A DNA stretch of 64,000 bases from Renibacterium sp043789415. GTDB lineage: Bacteria; Actinomycetota; Actinomycetes; Actinomycetales; Micrococcaceae. The notes below the pieces were generated by a model. That model was not told where the DNA came from. It saw nothing but the letters and a program-made list of their open reading frames with translations, and did not search any database. This document shows positions 6,401-14,311 of the stretch, one piece after another. Numbering within the stretch: the stretch's first letter is position 1; each line of letters starts with the position of its first letter. Made by a program: the position numbers and the translations under genes. The stretch covers positions 2,046,001 through 2,110,000 of the forward strand of contig NZ_JBDLLW010000001.1 in the NCBI RefSeq assembly GCF_043789415.1, written 5' to 3'.

Positions 6401-8140
6401 ATGGACACGGAAAGAGGGCATTTTGGTGAGCCTGAGCTTGCTGAAATCGTGGGTGACAGCGAACTCATAGTGCAAGTTCGCGCTGGGGATACCGGTGCGT
6501 TCGAAATATTGTTCAAGCGACACCAAGCCGTGGCGCTCGCCGTCGCCCGTAAAAACTCCGATAATTCCTCCGACGCCGAAGACGCTGTCTCGGAAGCCTT
6601 CTCTTCAGTTTTTCAGGCCTTGCGTGAAGGCAAAGGCCCGGATTCCTTCTTCAGAGGGTACCTGCTCACCGCAGTGACTCGCATTGCACGGCGCAGAAAT
6701 ATTGCGGCCGGGAAGATCTCCGCCACCGATGACGAACAGGTGCTGGATCGCCCGGTCCAAGCTCAGGACCCGGTGCTCGCCGAGTTCGAGAACGACGCCG
6801 TTTCCCAGGCCTTCAAAGCTCTGCCCGAACGCTGGCAGGCTGTGCTCTGGTACCTGGACATCGAGGGAATGAAGCCTGCGGCCGCAGCTCCGCTACTCGG
6901 CCTCTCTGCGAACGCGGTCTCCGCCCTGGCGATTCGTGCCCGGGATGGTTTGCGCAAGGAATACCTGCAGAATCACGTCCGCAAGACCCCCGAAGAAGAT
7001 GCTTGCGCGCCGTACGCTGCTCGCCTGGGCGCATACGCTATGCACACCCTTCGGCGTTCCAGTCGCCAGGAGGTCAAGGAGCACCTTGATACCTGTAGCC
7101 GTTGTACCGCTGCTCTGCTTGATTTGAGCGATGTGGGCGCCGCGATGCGAGCTTGGGTATTGCCCGGTGTAGTGGGCTTCGGGATTGCCGAGTGGCTGGC
7201 CATTTTCCCGGCGGCCGGCGGTGGCAAGATCGCCCTGGCGTTGCTTCCGGCGAAGAATGCGTGGGACGGAGTGGTCGACCGGGTGCGAGATGCCGGCAAT
7301 GCCGCAGTTGTTGTGGCGTGCGTCATTCTGGCTTCGGCGGCGGTTGCGACCGCCGCGGTGACCACACAGGGCTTCGGTGCTTGGGGGAAGTCCGATGCTG
7401 CTGAGGTGGCGGCCGCACCGCCCGCGGATGCCTCATCGAACAACTCGAATAACGGCTCGAATGGCGCACCGCCGGCTGCGGTAGCGCCCAAGCCCGCCCC
7501 GCACAAGTCTTCGCCAGCCGCCCCTCCGAACGTTCCGAACGGTGTGATCCCGCAAGAGGTGCCTTCGGATAATCCTGAGCTGCCCGCAGCGTCGAACCCG
7601 ACGGGCATCACCCCGGTGGCTCCGCCGACGACGGCTCCTGCTACCTCTCGCCCGACGCCGTCTCCCACCAAGACGACCACGCCGACCAGCCCGCCAACGG
7701 CACCTCCCACGACGCCGACGAAACCCCCAACAACGCCACCGACGAAACCGCCCACCACTCCGCCAACAACGCCACCCACTACTCCACCGGTTGTGCCGGT
7801 GGTGACGGGTACCGCGACGGGCACCGGCTTGCCAGCTAGCCAGCTGATCAACCTGGAATTCGCCGTTTCAGGGGCTCAGCCCCTGCAGCCCGCTACTTTG
7901 ACGCTCTCGCTCAACGGTGATGCCGTGATGCAATACGGCCTCTGGTTCCATAAGCCGGACGGCTGGGACTGTTCACTGGACGGATTAGTCGTGACCTGCA
8001 CCTCGGAGCAACCGGTCCGGGACGATCTGACCTTCAGCGGTTTCATCGAGGTGCTGGGCGTTACCGGATCGGCGACCCTGCACTACGAATATGCCGCCCC
8101 GGATGTGACTACCTTCTCAGGGGACTACGTCATCCGCTGA
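6401..8140 (+). CDS. ECF sigma factor with fused zinc finger, membrane helix, Pro/Thr linker and outer domain
   Basis: 579 aa from ATG 6401; an in-frame start at 6344 would add 19 residues. Sigma region 2 spans residues ~20-100 and region 4 ~135-190 (ALPERWQAVLWYLDIEGMK, LGLSANAVSALAIRAR). An anti-sigma-type zinc-finger follows with HLDTCSRC (H-x3-C-x2-C) near 228-233. Then comes a hydrophobic segment and a strong membrane helix at ~303-325 (VVVACVILASAAVATAAV), a Pro/Thr/Lys-rich linker at ~333-466, and a beta-rich C-terminal domain of ~110 residues with two cysteines. This matches ECF families carrying a C-terminal membrane extension (ECF53-like), where sigma and its regulator are one polypeptide. 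No separate anti-sigma gene is adjacent. The likely role is sensing an envelope or carbohydrate signal; the signal is unknown. Confidence 0.85.
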   Translation: MDTERGHFGEPELAEIVGDSELIVQVRAGDTGAFEILFKRHQAVALAVARKNSDNSSDAEDAVSEAFSSVFQALREGKGPDSFFRGYLLTAVTRIARRRNIAAGKISATDDEQVLDRPVQAQDPVLAEFENDAVSQAFKALPERWQAVLWYLDIEGMKPAAAAPLLGLSANAVSALAIRARDGLRKEYLQNHVRKTPEEDACAPYAARLGAYAMHTLRRSSRQEVKEHLDTCSRCTAALLDLSDVGAAMRAWVLPGVVGFGIAEWLAIFPAAGGGKIALALLPAKNAWDGVVDRVRDAGNAAVVVACVILASAAVATAAVTTQGFGAWGKSDAAEVAAAPPADASSNNSNNGSNGAPPAAVAPKPAPHKSSPAAPPNVPNGVIPQEVPSDNPELPAASNPTGITPVAPPTTAPATSRPTPSPTKTTTPTSPPTAPPTTPTKPPTTPPTKPPTTPPTTPPTTPPVVPVVTGTATGTGLPASQLINLEFAVSGAQPLQPATLTLSLNGDAVMQYGLWFHKPDGWDCSLDGLVVTCTSEQPVRDDLTFSGFIEVLGVTGSATLHYEYAAPDVTTFSGDYVIR

Positions 8141-8196
8141 AAAGGTTGAGCGCTCGAAGAGCTGACGCCTTACTGCTGCTGCGCTGCCGACCGCGC

Positions 8197-8838
8197 TCAG
8201 GCCGCCCCGCTGATCAGCTTCATCGGATGACCCCGCTCATCAAATTGAGCGCCCACTCCGGCCTGGATGAAACGAACGGTAGTCTCGATCCGATGTTCGG
8301 CCGCGGCCGGATCGCCGGTGCTGCGCGAGGCGCTCGCAGTGAGCGAACCATGAATCAGGTGCGCGAGATCGGCGACATCGCCCGAGGGCAAATAGCCCTG
8401 ATCGACAGCGCGCTGCAGAATGTCCTGCAAGAGGCTGCTGAGTTCACCGACGTGCACCGAAAGCTTGGCGAAGGAATCCGCGGAGAGCACCGAACGCATC
8501 GCTGGTCCAGGTGGCAGATGGCGTTTTGAAAGGTCCTCGATCTGTGCTCGCACATAACAGGCGAGCTGGTCGACGGGATTATCGAGCCTGGCCAATTCAC
8601 TCTTCAGATCGGAGAGGAAGCGCCCGGTCTCATCCAGTGCATAAGCCACCAGGAGCTGCTCAAGATCTGCGAAATAGTTGTAAATCGCCGTCCTGCCCAC
8701 TCCGGCCCGGCGAGCCACATCGGTCATGGTGAGTCCGGGCAAGCCGTGACTGAAGAGCAACTCGCCGAAGGCATCCAGTACCTTGCGTTGGGTCAGCTCG
8801 CGCTGTTCTGCGTTACTGGAGGCGAGTATCCGAGGCAT
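8197..8838 (-). CDS. TetR/AcrR-family transcriptional regulator
   Basis: 213 aa. The N-terminal HTH reads LTMTDVARRAGVGRTAIYNYFADLEQLLVAY (residues ~38-70, quoted in part), typical of TetR repressors. The C-terminal ligand-binding region has no recognised specificity. It lies 41 bp after a Gfo/Idh/MocA dehydrogenase on the same strand and may be the last gene of that operon, or be transcribed alone. It ends convergent with the ECF sigma gene. No operator is obvious upstream. Confidence 0.88.
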   Translation of the reverse strand: MPRILASSNAEQRELTQRKVLDAFGELLFSHGLPGLTMTDVARRAGVGRTAIYNYFADLEQLLVAYALDETGRFLSDLKSELARLDNPVDQLACYVRAQIEDLSKRHLPPGPAMRSVLSADSFAKLSVHVGELSSLLQDILQRAVDQGYLPSGDVADLAHLIHGSLTASASRSTGDPAAAEHRIETTVRFIQAGVGAQFDERGHPMKLISGAA

Positions 8839-8879
8839 ATAGACACTTTAGTCGATTTTGTCAGCAAATCCGTAGTGCG

Positions 8880-10007
8880 CTAAACATCCACTCGCAAACC
8901 CTGCGCAGCATCGGAGCTTTCGATGGCTTTCAGCACTCTTTGCACTTGCAGACCTTCGGCGAAGGACGGCGAGGGCGCGGTTCCGTTGCTGATGCTTTGC
9001 AGGAAATCTCGAATCTGATGGCTGAAGCTATGTTCCCAGCCGATCACATGCCCCGGAGGCCACCAGGCGCTGAGATAGGGATGGCTGGCCTCGGTCACTA
9101 GGATCCTCCTGAAGCCTTGCTCTTCCCGGGGTTCGGTGGCATCCAGGAACTCCAGTTCATTGAGCCGTTCCAGGTCAAAGCGCAAAGCGCCTTTCTCGCC
9201 ATAGATCTCCAACTGCAACGCGTTCTTTCGGCCGGTAGCCATCCGGGTTGCCTCGACGCTCGCCACTGCCCCGGAGGAGAGCTCCAAGGTCGCCCAGATC
9301 GCATCGTCCACAGTGACCTTTTCCTGCCCTTCAGGCCCCGGGCGGGATGGTACGAAGGTTCTCATGCGAGCTGATGCGCTGCGCACTTCGTCGTTCGTCA
9401 CGAACTGCAGCAGATCAACGGCATGGCTCGCGATATCGCCTAAGGCGCCGGAGCCAGCGGTTTCCTTCCGAAGCCGCCAGGACATCTCGGCACTCGGATC
9501 GCTCAGCCAATCCTGTAGATAGGCCACACGGACCTGGCGGATTTCTCCGACCCTGCCGGTTGCCACCAATTCCTTGGCCAGCACCAGGGCCGGGATCCGG
9601 CGATAGTTGAAGCCCAGCATTGAGCGAATGCCTCGTGCTTCAGCGGCTCTGGCCGCGGCTGCCATTTCTTCGGCTTCGGCGAGGGAATTAGCCAGCGGTT
9701 TTTCCAGCAGCACATGTTTTCCGGCGGCCAGGGCGGCAATCGCTATTTCTGCGTGTGTCCATCCCGGTGTGCAAATATCGACGATTTGAATATCGTCGCG
9801 CTCCAAGACCGTGCGCCAATCGGTGGCGCTCTGCTGCCAGCCGTAGCGCTCCGCGGCAGCCTGGGCTGCCGCTGCATCCCGGCCGACCAATAACTTCTGC
9901 TCGTAGCCCGGCACCTCGAAGGAGGCCGCTACGCTGCGCCAGGCCGCGGAGTGGGCCTTACCCATGAAGGCGTAGCCGATGATGGCCACTCCCAGATTGC
10001 TGTTCAT
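8880..10007 (-). CDS. Gfo/Idh/MocA-family sugar oxidoreductase
   Basis: 375 aa NAD(P)-dependent dehydrogenase. The Rossmann start is VAIIGYAFMGKAHSAAW, and the EKPLANSLAEAEEM segment contains the conserved catalytic-site EKP. The ribosome site AGGAGGAACGAAG precedes ATG 10007. It follows a second family member by 11 bp and belongs to a module with a sugar isomerase and a divergent ROK regulator, so the substrate is probably a sugar, sugar acid or polyol oxidised at C3 or C1. Exact specificity cannot be inferred. Confidence 0.9.
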   Translation of the reverse strand: MNSNLGVAIIGYAFMGKAHSAAWRSVAASFEVPGYEQKLLVGRDAAAAQAAAERYGWQQSATDWRTVLERDDIQIVDICTPGWTHAEIAIAALAAGKHVLLEKPLANSLAEAEEMAAAARAAEARGIRSMLGFNYRRIPALVLAKELVATGRVGEIRQVRVAYLQDWLSDPSAEMSWRLRKETAGSGALGDIASHAVDLLQFVTNDEVRSASARMRTFVPSRPGPEGQEKVTVDDAIWATLELSSGAVASVEATRMATGRKNALQLEIYGEKGALRFDLERLNELEFLDATEPREEQGFRRILVTEASHPYLSAWWPPGHVIGWEHSFSHQIRDFLQSISNGTAPSPSFAEGLQVQRVLKAIESSDAAQGLRVDV

Positions 10008-10018
10008 CTTCGTTCCTC

Positions 10019-11125
10019 CTACTGCTCCGCCAGGGTCTGCGCGAATGGATCCCAGGCCTCGCTGAGCGCTTCGGTTTTCGGCGCAGTTGAACTCAGGCTC
10101 ACGAACTCATTGCGTTCTACGGACTCGGCGATGGAAACCATGGCATCCACCACGTGATAGGCCTGCTCGCCGCTTGCCCGGTGGGGTACCTCGGCGCGGA
10201 TGGATCGAGCCATATCGAGCACGCCCAGGCCTCTGCCCGCGGTGGTTCCCTTGCTCGGCACAGTGGTCCAGTCTTCGGAGCCGATGGCGCAGATCTTGAG
10301 GTCGCCGTCGAAGTTATTCGGATCCGGAAGGGCGATGGTTGCTTCGGTGCCGGTGATCTCCACGAAGCCCATCCGCGGCTTGGGGGAGTCGAAGCTGAAA
10401 ATGCTCTGTGCCGTGCCGCCGTCGGTGAACTGCAGCAGGGCGCCGACCTGGGTGGGCACTTCCACCGGGAAGCTCTCTCCGGCTTTCGGGCCGGAGCCGA
10501 TCACCCGATGCTGCTGTGCTTTGCCGCCCAGAGCGGCCACCCGCTCGATGGAACCGAAGCTCTGAATCAGAGCAGTGAGGTAATAAGGCCCCATATCGAA
10601 GAGAGGCCCGGCGCCCTGCTGGAAGAGGAATGCCGGGTTAGGGTGCCAGGATTCCGGTCCCGGGCTCTGGAAGAGCGTGAGTGCGCTGAGCGGCTGCCCG
10701 ATATCCCCTCTTTCGATCATCCGGCGCGCGGTCTGCAGGCCGGCTCCGAGGAAGGTATCAGGGGCGCAGCCCAAGCGGCGATCAGCGGTCCGGGCGGCTT
10801 CGAGGAGCCCTAGGCCGCTTTCCCGGTCGAGCGAGAAGGGCTTTTCGCTCCAGACGTGCTTACCGGCGGCCAAGGCGGCGGTGGCGACTTCTACGTGCGC
10901 CGCAGGAATGGTCAGATTGACCACAATCTCGACGTCGGGATGATTCAGAGCCAGTTCCACTCCGCCGTGGTTCTCCACTTCGAATTCCGCAGCACGCTCT
11001 GCTGCGGCCGACTCGAAGAGATCCGCCACCACATGGACTTTGAGATCGGGGAAAGCCGTCAGATTACTCAGGTATTGTTTGCTGATGACGCCCGCGCCGA
11101 TGATTGCTACGCCGACCGGCGTCAT
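10019..11125 (-). CDS. Gfo/Idh/MocA-family sugar oxidoreductase (second copy)
   Basis: 368 aa. It starts PVGVAIIGAGVISKQYLSNL (Rossmann glycine pattern) and has SEKPFSLDRESGL around residue 95. It is clearly diverged from the neighbouring 375-aa family member, so the two are not a recent duplication. Its ATG overlaps the stop of the isomerase gene (ATGA). Pairs of these dehydrogenases beside a TIM-barrel isomerase occur in pathways that oxidise, epimerise and reduce sugars through 3-keto intermediates; this assignment is inference. Confidence 0.9.
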   Translation of the reverse strand: MTPVGVAIIGAGVISKQYLSNLTAFPDLKVHVVADLFESAAAERAAEFEVENHGGVELALNHPDVEIVVNLTIPAAHVEVATAALAAGKHVWSEKPFSLDRESGLGLLEAARTADRRLGCAPDTFLGAGLQTARRMIERGDIGQPLSALTLFQSPGPESWHPNPAFLFQQGAGPLFDMGPYYLTALIQSFGSIERVAALGGKAQQHRVIGSGPKAGESFPVEVPTQVGALLQFTDGGTAQSIFSFDSPKPRMGFVEITGTEATIALPDPNNFDGDLKICAIGSEDWTTVPSKGTTAGRGLGVLDMARSIRAEVPHRASGEQAYHVVDAMVSIAESVERNEFVSLSSTAPKTEALSEAWDPFAQTLAEQ

Positions 11126-11901
11126 GAGTCCTTCCTCAGATAGCTCAGGCTCTGCGCCAGGCCGTCGAAGATATCGCCCCGGAAATCATCGAATTCCATC
11201 ACCGCGTACTGGAGCGCAGGAACGGCCGCCAAAACCTCCGGAATATTCATCTTGCCCTGGCCCACGGGCAACTGGTCGAGGGGCTCAGTGGTCAACGGTC
11301 CATCCTTGAGGTGCACAAACTTCACCCGATCGCCGAGCCGTTGCAGCAGGGCGGCCGGATTCTTCCCGGAGATAGCTGCCCAGTAGGTATCCACTTCGAG
11401 GAGCACCTCATCGTTGAGCAGTCCGGCGAACAGTTCGAGGGCGGTGGTTCCTTCGAACTCAGTGCCCACTTCCCACCAGTGATTGTGGTAGCCGACGCTC
11501 AGCCCGTACTCGGCTGCGCGCGCTGCCGCACTGTTCAGCGCGGCAGCGGTCTGCTCGATATCAGCCCGGGATGTCCAGCGATCCTCCGGGATGAAGGGCT
11601 CGATCACGGTGCTCATCCCCAAGGTGCGAGCCGCCGAGAAGATCTCGTCCTGATCAGCGCTCAGCAGCGGAGCGTGGCCGGTGGGGGCGGTCAGCTGGTG
11701 AGCAGCCAGGGCTTCCGCGAGGGGGGCTGCCGAAGCGACGAAGTTAAAGGGCTCGATCGATCGAAAACCCAGGTCGGCGATCTTGGCGATGGTGCCGGCC
11801 AGGTCCTCCTCGAGTTCTCTCCGGACGGTGTACAGCTGGACGGACAACTGCTCTATGGGAAGTTGGAATGACTGGCTCAACGCTTGCTCCTCGGTGTTCA
11901 A
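11122..11901 (-). CDS. Sugar phosphate isomerase/epimerase (xylose-isomerase-like TIM barrel)
   Basis: 259 aa. The AP-endonuclease-2-type barrel shows SVQLYTVRRELEEDLAGT at the start, GYHNHWWEVG in the middle, LLEVDTYWA and VKFVHLKDG late, which include the metal-binding Glu, Asp and His. Start is TTG at 11901, preceded by GAGGAGAACCCCT. It heads the minus-strand sugar operon and its promoter region faces the ROK regulator, with a strong palindrome between them. Confidence 0.88.
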   Translation of the reverse strand: MNTEEQALSQSFQLPIEQLSVQLYTVRRELEEDLAGTIAKIADLGFRSIEPFNFVASAAPLAEALAAHQLTAPTGHAPLLSADQDEIFSAARTLGMSTVIEPFIPEDRWTSRADIEQTAAALNSAAARAAEYGLSVGYHNHWWEVGTEFEGTTALELFAGLLNDEVLLEVDTYWAAISGKNPAALLQRLGDRVKFVHLKDGPLTTEPLDQLPVGQGKMNIPEVLAAVPALQYAVMEFDDFRGDIFDGLAQSLSYLRKDS

Positions 11902-11930
11902 AGGGGTTCTCCTCTTTGTCTCAACTTTAG

Positions 11931-11951
11931 TTTACTTTTGCTGAAAGTAAA
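11931..11951. promoter_or_regulatory. Probable ROK-regulator operator
   Basis: TTTACTTT and AAAGTAAA (8-bp perfect arms, 5-bp spacer TGCTG) lie in the 117-bp divergent gap between the sugar operon and the ROK gene. A second overlapping pair, ACTTTTG / CAAAAGT, covers 11934-11959. Location and symmetry suggest a repressor site controlling both directions. Confidence 0.65.
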
Positions 11952-12018
11952 ACAAAAGTGAGGGCAAAACCATCATTAGTAGTGGCATCGCCAATATTTT
12001 CGTGCTATCACTGATTGC

Positions 12019-13227
12019 ATGGCTCCGTTGCAACTCAGTCTCCCGGCAACCCCTTCTAATGCTGTTGGGAGCTTGACTCGAGCGGGCGAACTCTTTCAAG
12101 TGTTCCGCGATGGGCAGGCCCGGACCAGGGCGGAACTGGTGGAGATGACTGGCTTGTCGCGATCTACAGTTGCCGCGCGACTTGACGCCTTGACCGCGAT
12201 TGGTCTGATCGGCTCTGCGGGTGAAGCCTCATCCTCTGGTGGTCGGCCCGCCTCGCGAATTGCTTTTCAGCCCAGTTCGCGGGTTATTCTGGCGGTAGAT
12301 TTGGGGGCTACTCATATCTTGGTGGGGCTCACCGACCTCAGCGGCCAGCTCATCGACCAGTGCTGGACGACAGCGGATATCTCGCAGGGCCCCGAAGCGG
12401 TTCTGGACTTGGTGATTGAACAGGGCAATCAGCTGCTGAAAGATTCGGGTCGTGAAGCCACCGAACTTGCCGGGATCGGGATCGGGTTGCCCGCTCCGGT
12501 TGAGCACAGCACGGGCCGACCGGCGAATCCGCCGATTATGCCCGGCTGGGATGGTTTCGATGTCCCCGGGTATATCCAGCGCAGCTTTGCCGCTCAGGTT
12601 CTGGTGGACAATGACGTGAACATCATGGCTTTGGGCGAGCGTGCGGTCTTCTGGCCGGAAGCGAATGATCTGCTCTTCGTAAAAGTCGCCACCGGGATCG
12701 GTTCCGGCTTGATCTGTGGCGGCTTATTGCAGCGCGGGGCGGACGGCACCGCCGGGGATCTGGGCCATGTGCAAGTGCCTCGCGGTATGGGTGTCTTCTG
12801 CCGCTGTGGCAATGAAGGCTGCCTGGAGGCGATTGCCTCCGGCCCAGCGTTGGCTCGGGAGCTCTCTGCAGCAGGGCTGGCGGCGAGCGGCAGCGAAGGC
12901 GTGGTCAATCTGGTCAGGGCGGGCAATGTTCAGGCGATTCAGGCAATTCGCCAAGCAGGCAGGGATGTTGGCGACGTGTTGGCGACCTGCGTCAATCTGC
13001 TGAACCCGCGAGTGATCGTTATTGGCGGCGCGCTTTCACTGGCGGGGGAACACTTGCTCGCCGGTGTTCGAGAGGTGGTTTATAGCCGATCATTGCCGCT
13101 GGCCACCTCACGGCTGCAGATCGTTCAGTCGAGAGCAGGAGCGGAAGCCGGGGTCTTGGGGGCGAGCCGCATGGTCAGCGATCATGTCTTGTCCGCGGCT
13201 CGGATTGATGCCGAATTGATTGCTTAA
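12019..13227 (+). CDS. ROK-family transcriptional regulator
   Basis: 402 aa. An N-terminal winged HTH (FRDGQARTRAELVEMTGLS then RSTVAARLDAL, residues ~30-70) is followed by the ROK sugar-kinase-like domain: AVDLGATHILVGL for the phosphate loop, and the zinc-binding CRCGNEGCLEAIASG near residue 260. This is the NagC/XylR type of repressor, responding to a sugar or sugar phosphate. It is divergent from the Gfo/Idh/MocA-isomerase operon and most likely controls it through the palindrome at 11931-11951. Confidence 0.92.
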   Translation: MAPLQLSLPATPSNAVGSLTRAGELFQVFRDGQARTRAELVEMTGLSRSTVAARLDALTAIGLIGSAGEASSSGGRPASRIAFQPSSRVILAVDLGATHILVGLTDLSGQLIDQCWTTADISQGPEAVLDLVIEQGNQLLKDSGREATELAGIGIGLPAPVEHSTGRPANPPIMPGWDGFDVPGYIQRSFAAQVLVDNDVNIMALGERAVFWPEANDLLFVKVATGIGSGLICGGLLQRGADGTAGDLGHVQVPRGMGVFCRCGNEGCLEAIASGPALARELSAAGLAASGSEGVVNLVRAGNVQAIQAIRQAGRDVGDVLATCVNLLNPRVIVIGGALSLAGEHLLAGVREVVYSRSLPLATSRLQIVQSRAGAEAGVLGASRMVSDHVLSAARIDAELIA

Positions 13228-13358
13228 GGCGATAAATCTACGCTTTTTGTCTCAAATAGCGTAGCCAGCGGATCTTTTGATTGACTAGCAACATAAGTTC
13301 CTCTATCTTTGATGAAACAGGGAGGGGTTCTGAATTCAGACCTCATCCTGTGAACACT

Positions 13359-13403
13359 TCGTTGCGGAGAGCTCTGTCCCCCAATCTGAGCTCTCCGCAA
13401 CGA
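13359..13403. terminator. Long hairpin between convergent genes
   Basis: Perfect 16-bp arms (13359-13374 and 13388-13403, starting TCGTTGCGGAG) around a 13-base loop, followed on the plus strand by TTTTAAG. It lies between the ROK gene and the DsbA-like gene, which converge, and can serve both. The remaining 130 bp of the gap shows no gene. Confidence 0.8.
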
Positions 13404-13417
13404 TTTTAAGTTCTTCT

Positions 13418-14116
13418 TCAGATCGCGCAGCCATCCGGCCCGCAGGCCGCAGCGGAATTCTCACCGTTCATCAGCAGCGGTCGGCTCTCCGCCCAGGCCT
13501 CCTTGAGGGTCTGGCTGAACACCTCGGTGGCCTGAGCTCCGGAGATCCCGTATTTACGGTCGATGACAAAGAACGGCACCCCTTGGATGCCCAGGGAACG
13601 GGCTTCTGCAATGTCCTCGTCCACCTCGCCTTCGAACTCGCGTTCACGCAATACTTCGCGAGTTCTCTCGGAGTCCAGGCCGAGTTCGACGGCGACCGAC
13701 ACCAGGGTGTCAAGGTCGCCGATATCGCCGCCCTCTTCGAAGTGCAGTTTGAGCAGTCGCTCTTTGGCGGCGTCCTGCTGATCATGCAGCGCGGCGAAAT
13801 GAATCAACTCGTGTCCGAGATGGCTATTCGCCACTCTCAGGGCGTCGAAGTCATAACGCAACCCCTCAGCAGCCGCCTGAGTCGTGACGTGCTGGAACAT
13901 CTGGGCGACGCTTTCGGCTGGCATTCCCTTGCGCTGTGAGAGGTAGTCCAGCTCGGTACCTTCGTAGTGCTCCGGAATGCTGGGGTCCAGTTGGAAACTC
14001 TTCCAGGAGACCTCGACTTGATCGCGTTGCGGGAACTCAGCCAGAGCTGATTCGAAGCGGCGCTTTCCGATGTAGCACCAAGGGCAGGCGATATCCGACC
14101 AGATTTCAATTTTCAC
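13418..14116 (-). CDS. DsbA-family oxidoreductase (FrnE-like)
   Basis: 232 aa, thioredoxin fold with a helical insertion. It begins VKIEIWSDIACPWCYIGKRRF; the CPWC motif is the redox or substrate site of FrnE-like DsbA relatives, and GVPFFVIDRKYGISGAQ holds the cis-proline region. No signal peptide, so it acts in the cytoplasm. GTG at 14116 was chosen because the motif starts at once and GAGG lies ~11 bases upstream; the frame stays open to 14275 but that part includes the terminator hairpin of the next gene. The C-terminus has a second cysteine pair (AAACGPDGCAI). Confidence 0.88.
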   Translation of the reverse strand: MKIEIWSDIACPWCYIGKRRFESALAEFPQRDQVEVSWKSFQLDPSIPEHYEGTELDYLSQRKGMPAESVAQMFQHVTTQAAAEGLRYDFDALRVANSHLGHELIHFAALHDQQDAAKERLLKLHFEEGGDIGDLDTLVSVAVELGLDSERTREVLREREFEGEVDEDIAEARSLGIQGVPFFVIDRKYGISGAQATEVFSQTLKEAWAESRPLLMNGENSAAACGPDGCAI

Positions 14117-14185
14117 CTTGTGGACAACCTCGTACTGAGCCGGTACATTCCCGGTTGATCGCTCGGAGGCCGCAGTTGAAAACCA

Positions 14186-14228
14186 CGTGGTGATGCCCCA
14201 ACCAGATGGTGGTTGGGGCATCACCACG
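14186..14228 (-). terminator. Hairpin terminator of malate synthase gene
   Basis: Perfect 18-bp arms, CGTGGTGATGCCCCAACC and its complement, with a 7-base loop, 84 bp after the malate synthase stop. No T-run follows, as is common in high-GC actinobacteria. Confidence 0.75.
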
Positions 14229-14311
14229 TTCAATGACCAATCCAGCTGACCCGGATCTCGGGCTGTCTGAGGCAATGACGGCGTCGGATGGTCAAGTTCT
14301 GGACGAACTGG

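Noticed and set aside
7660..7790. Repeat tract in the ECF sigma linker as a CRISPR or phase-variable repeat
   Set aside because: The units are irregular Pro/Thr codons without constant period or spacers.
6973..7851. 292-residue Gly/Val-rich open frame opposite the ECF sigma gene
   Set aside because: Its repeats are the antisense reading of the Pro/Thr linker codons; no start context or domain.
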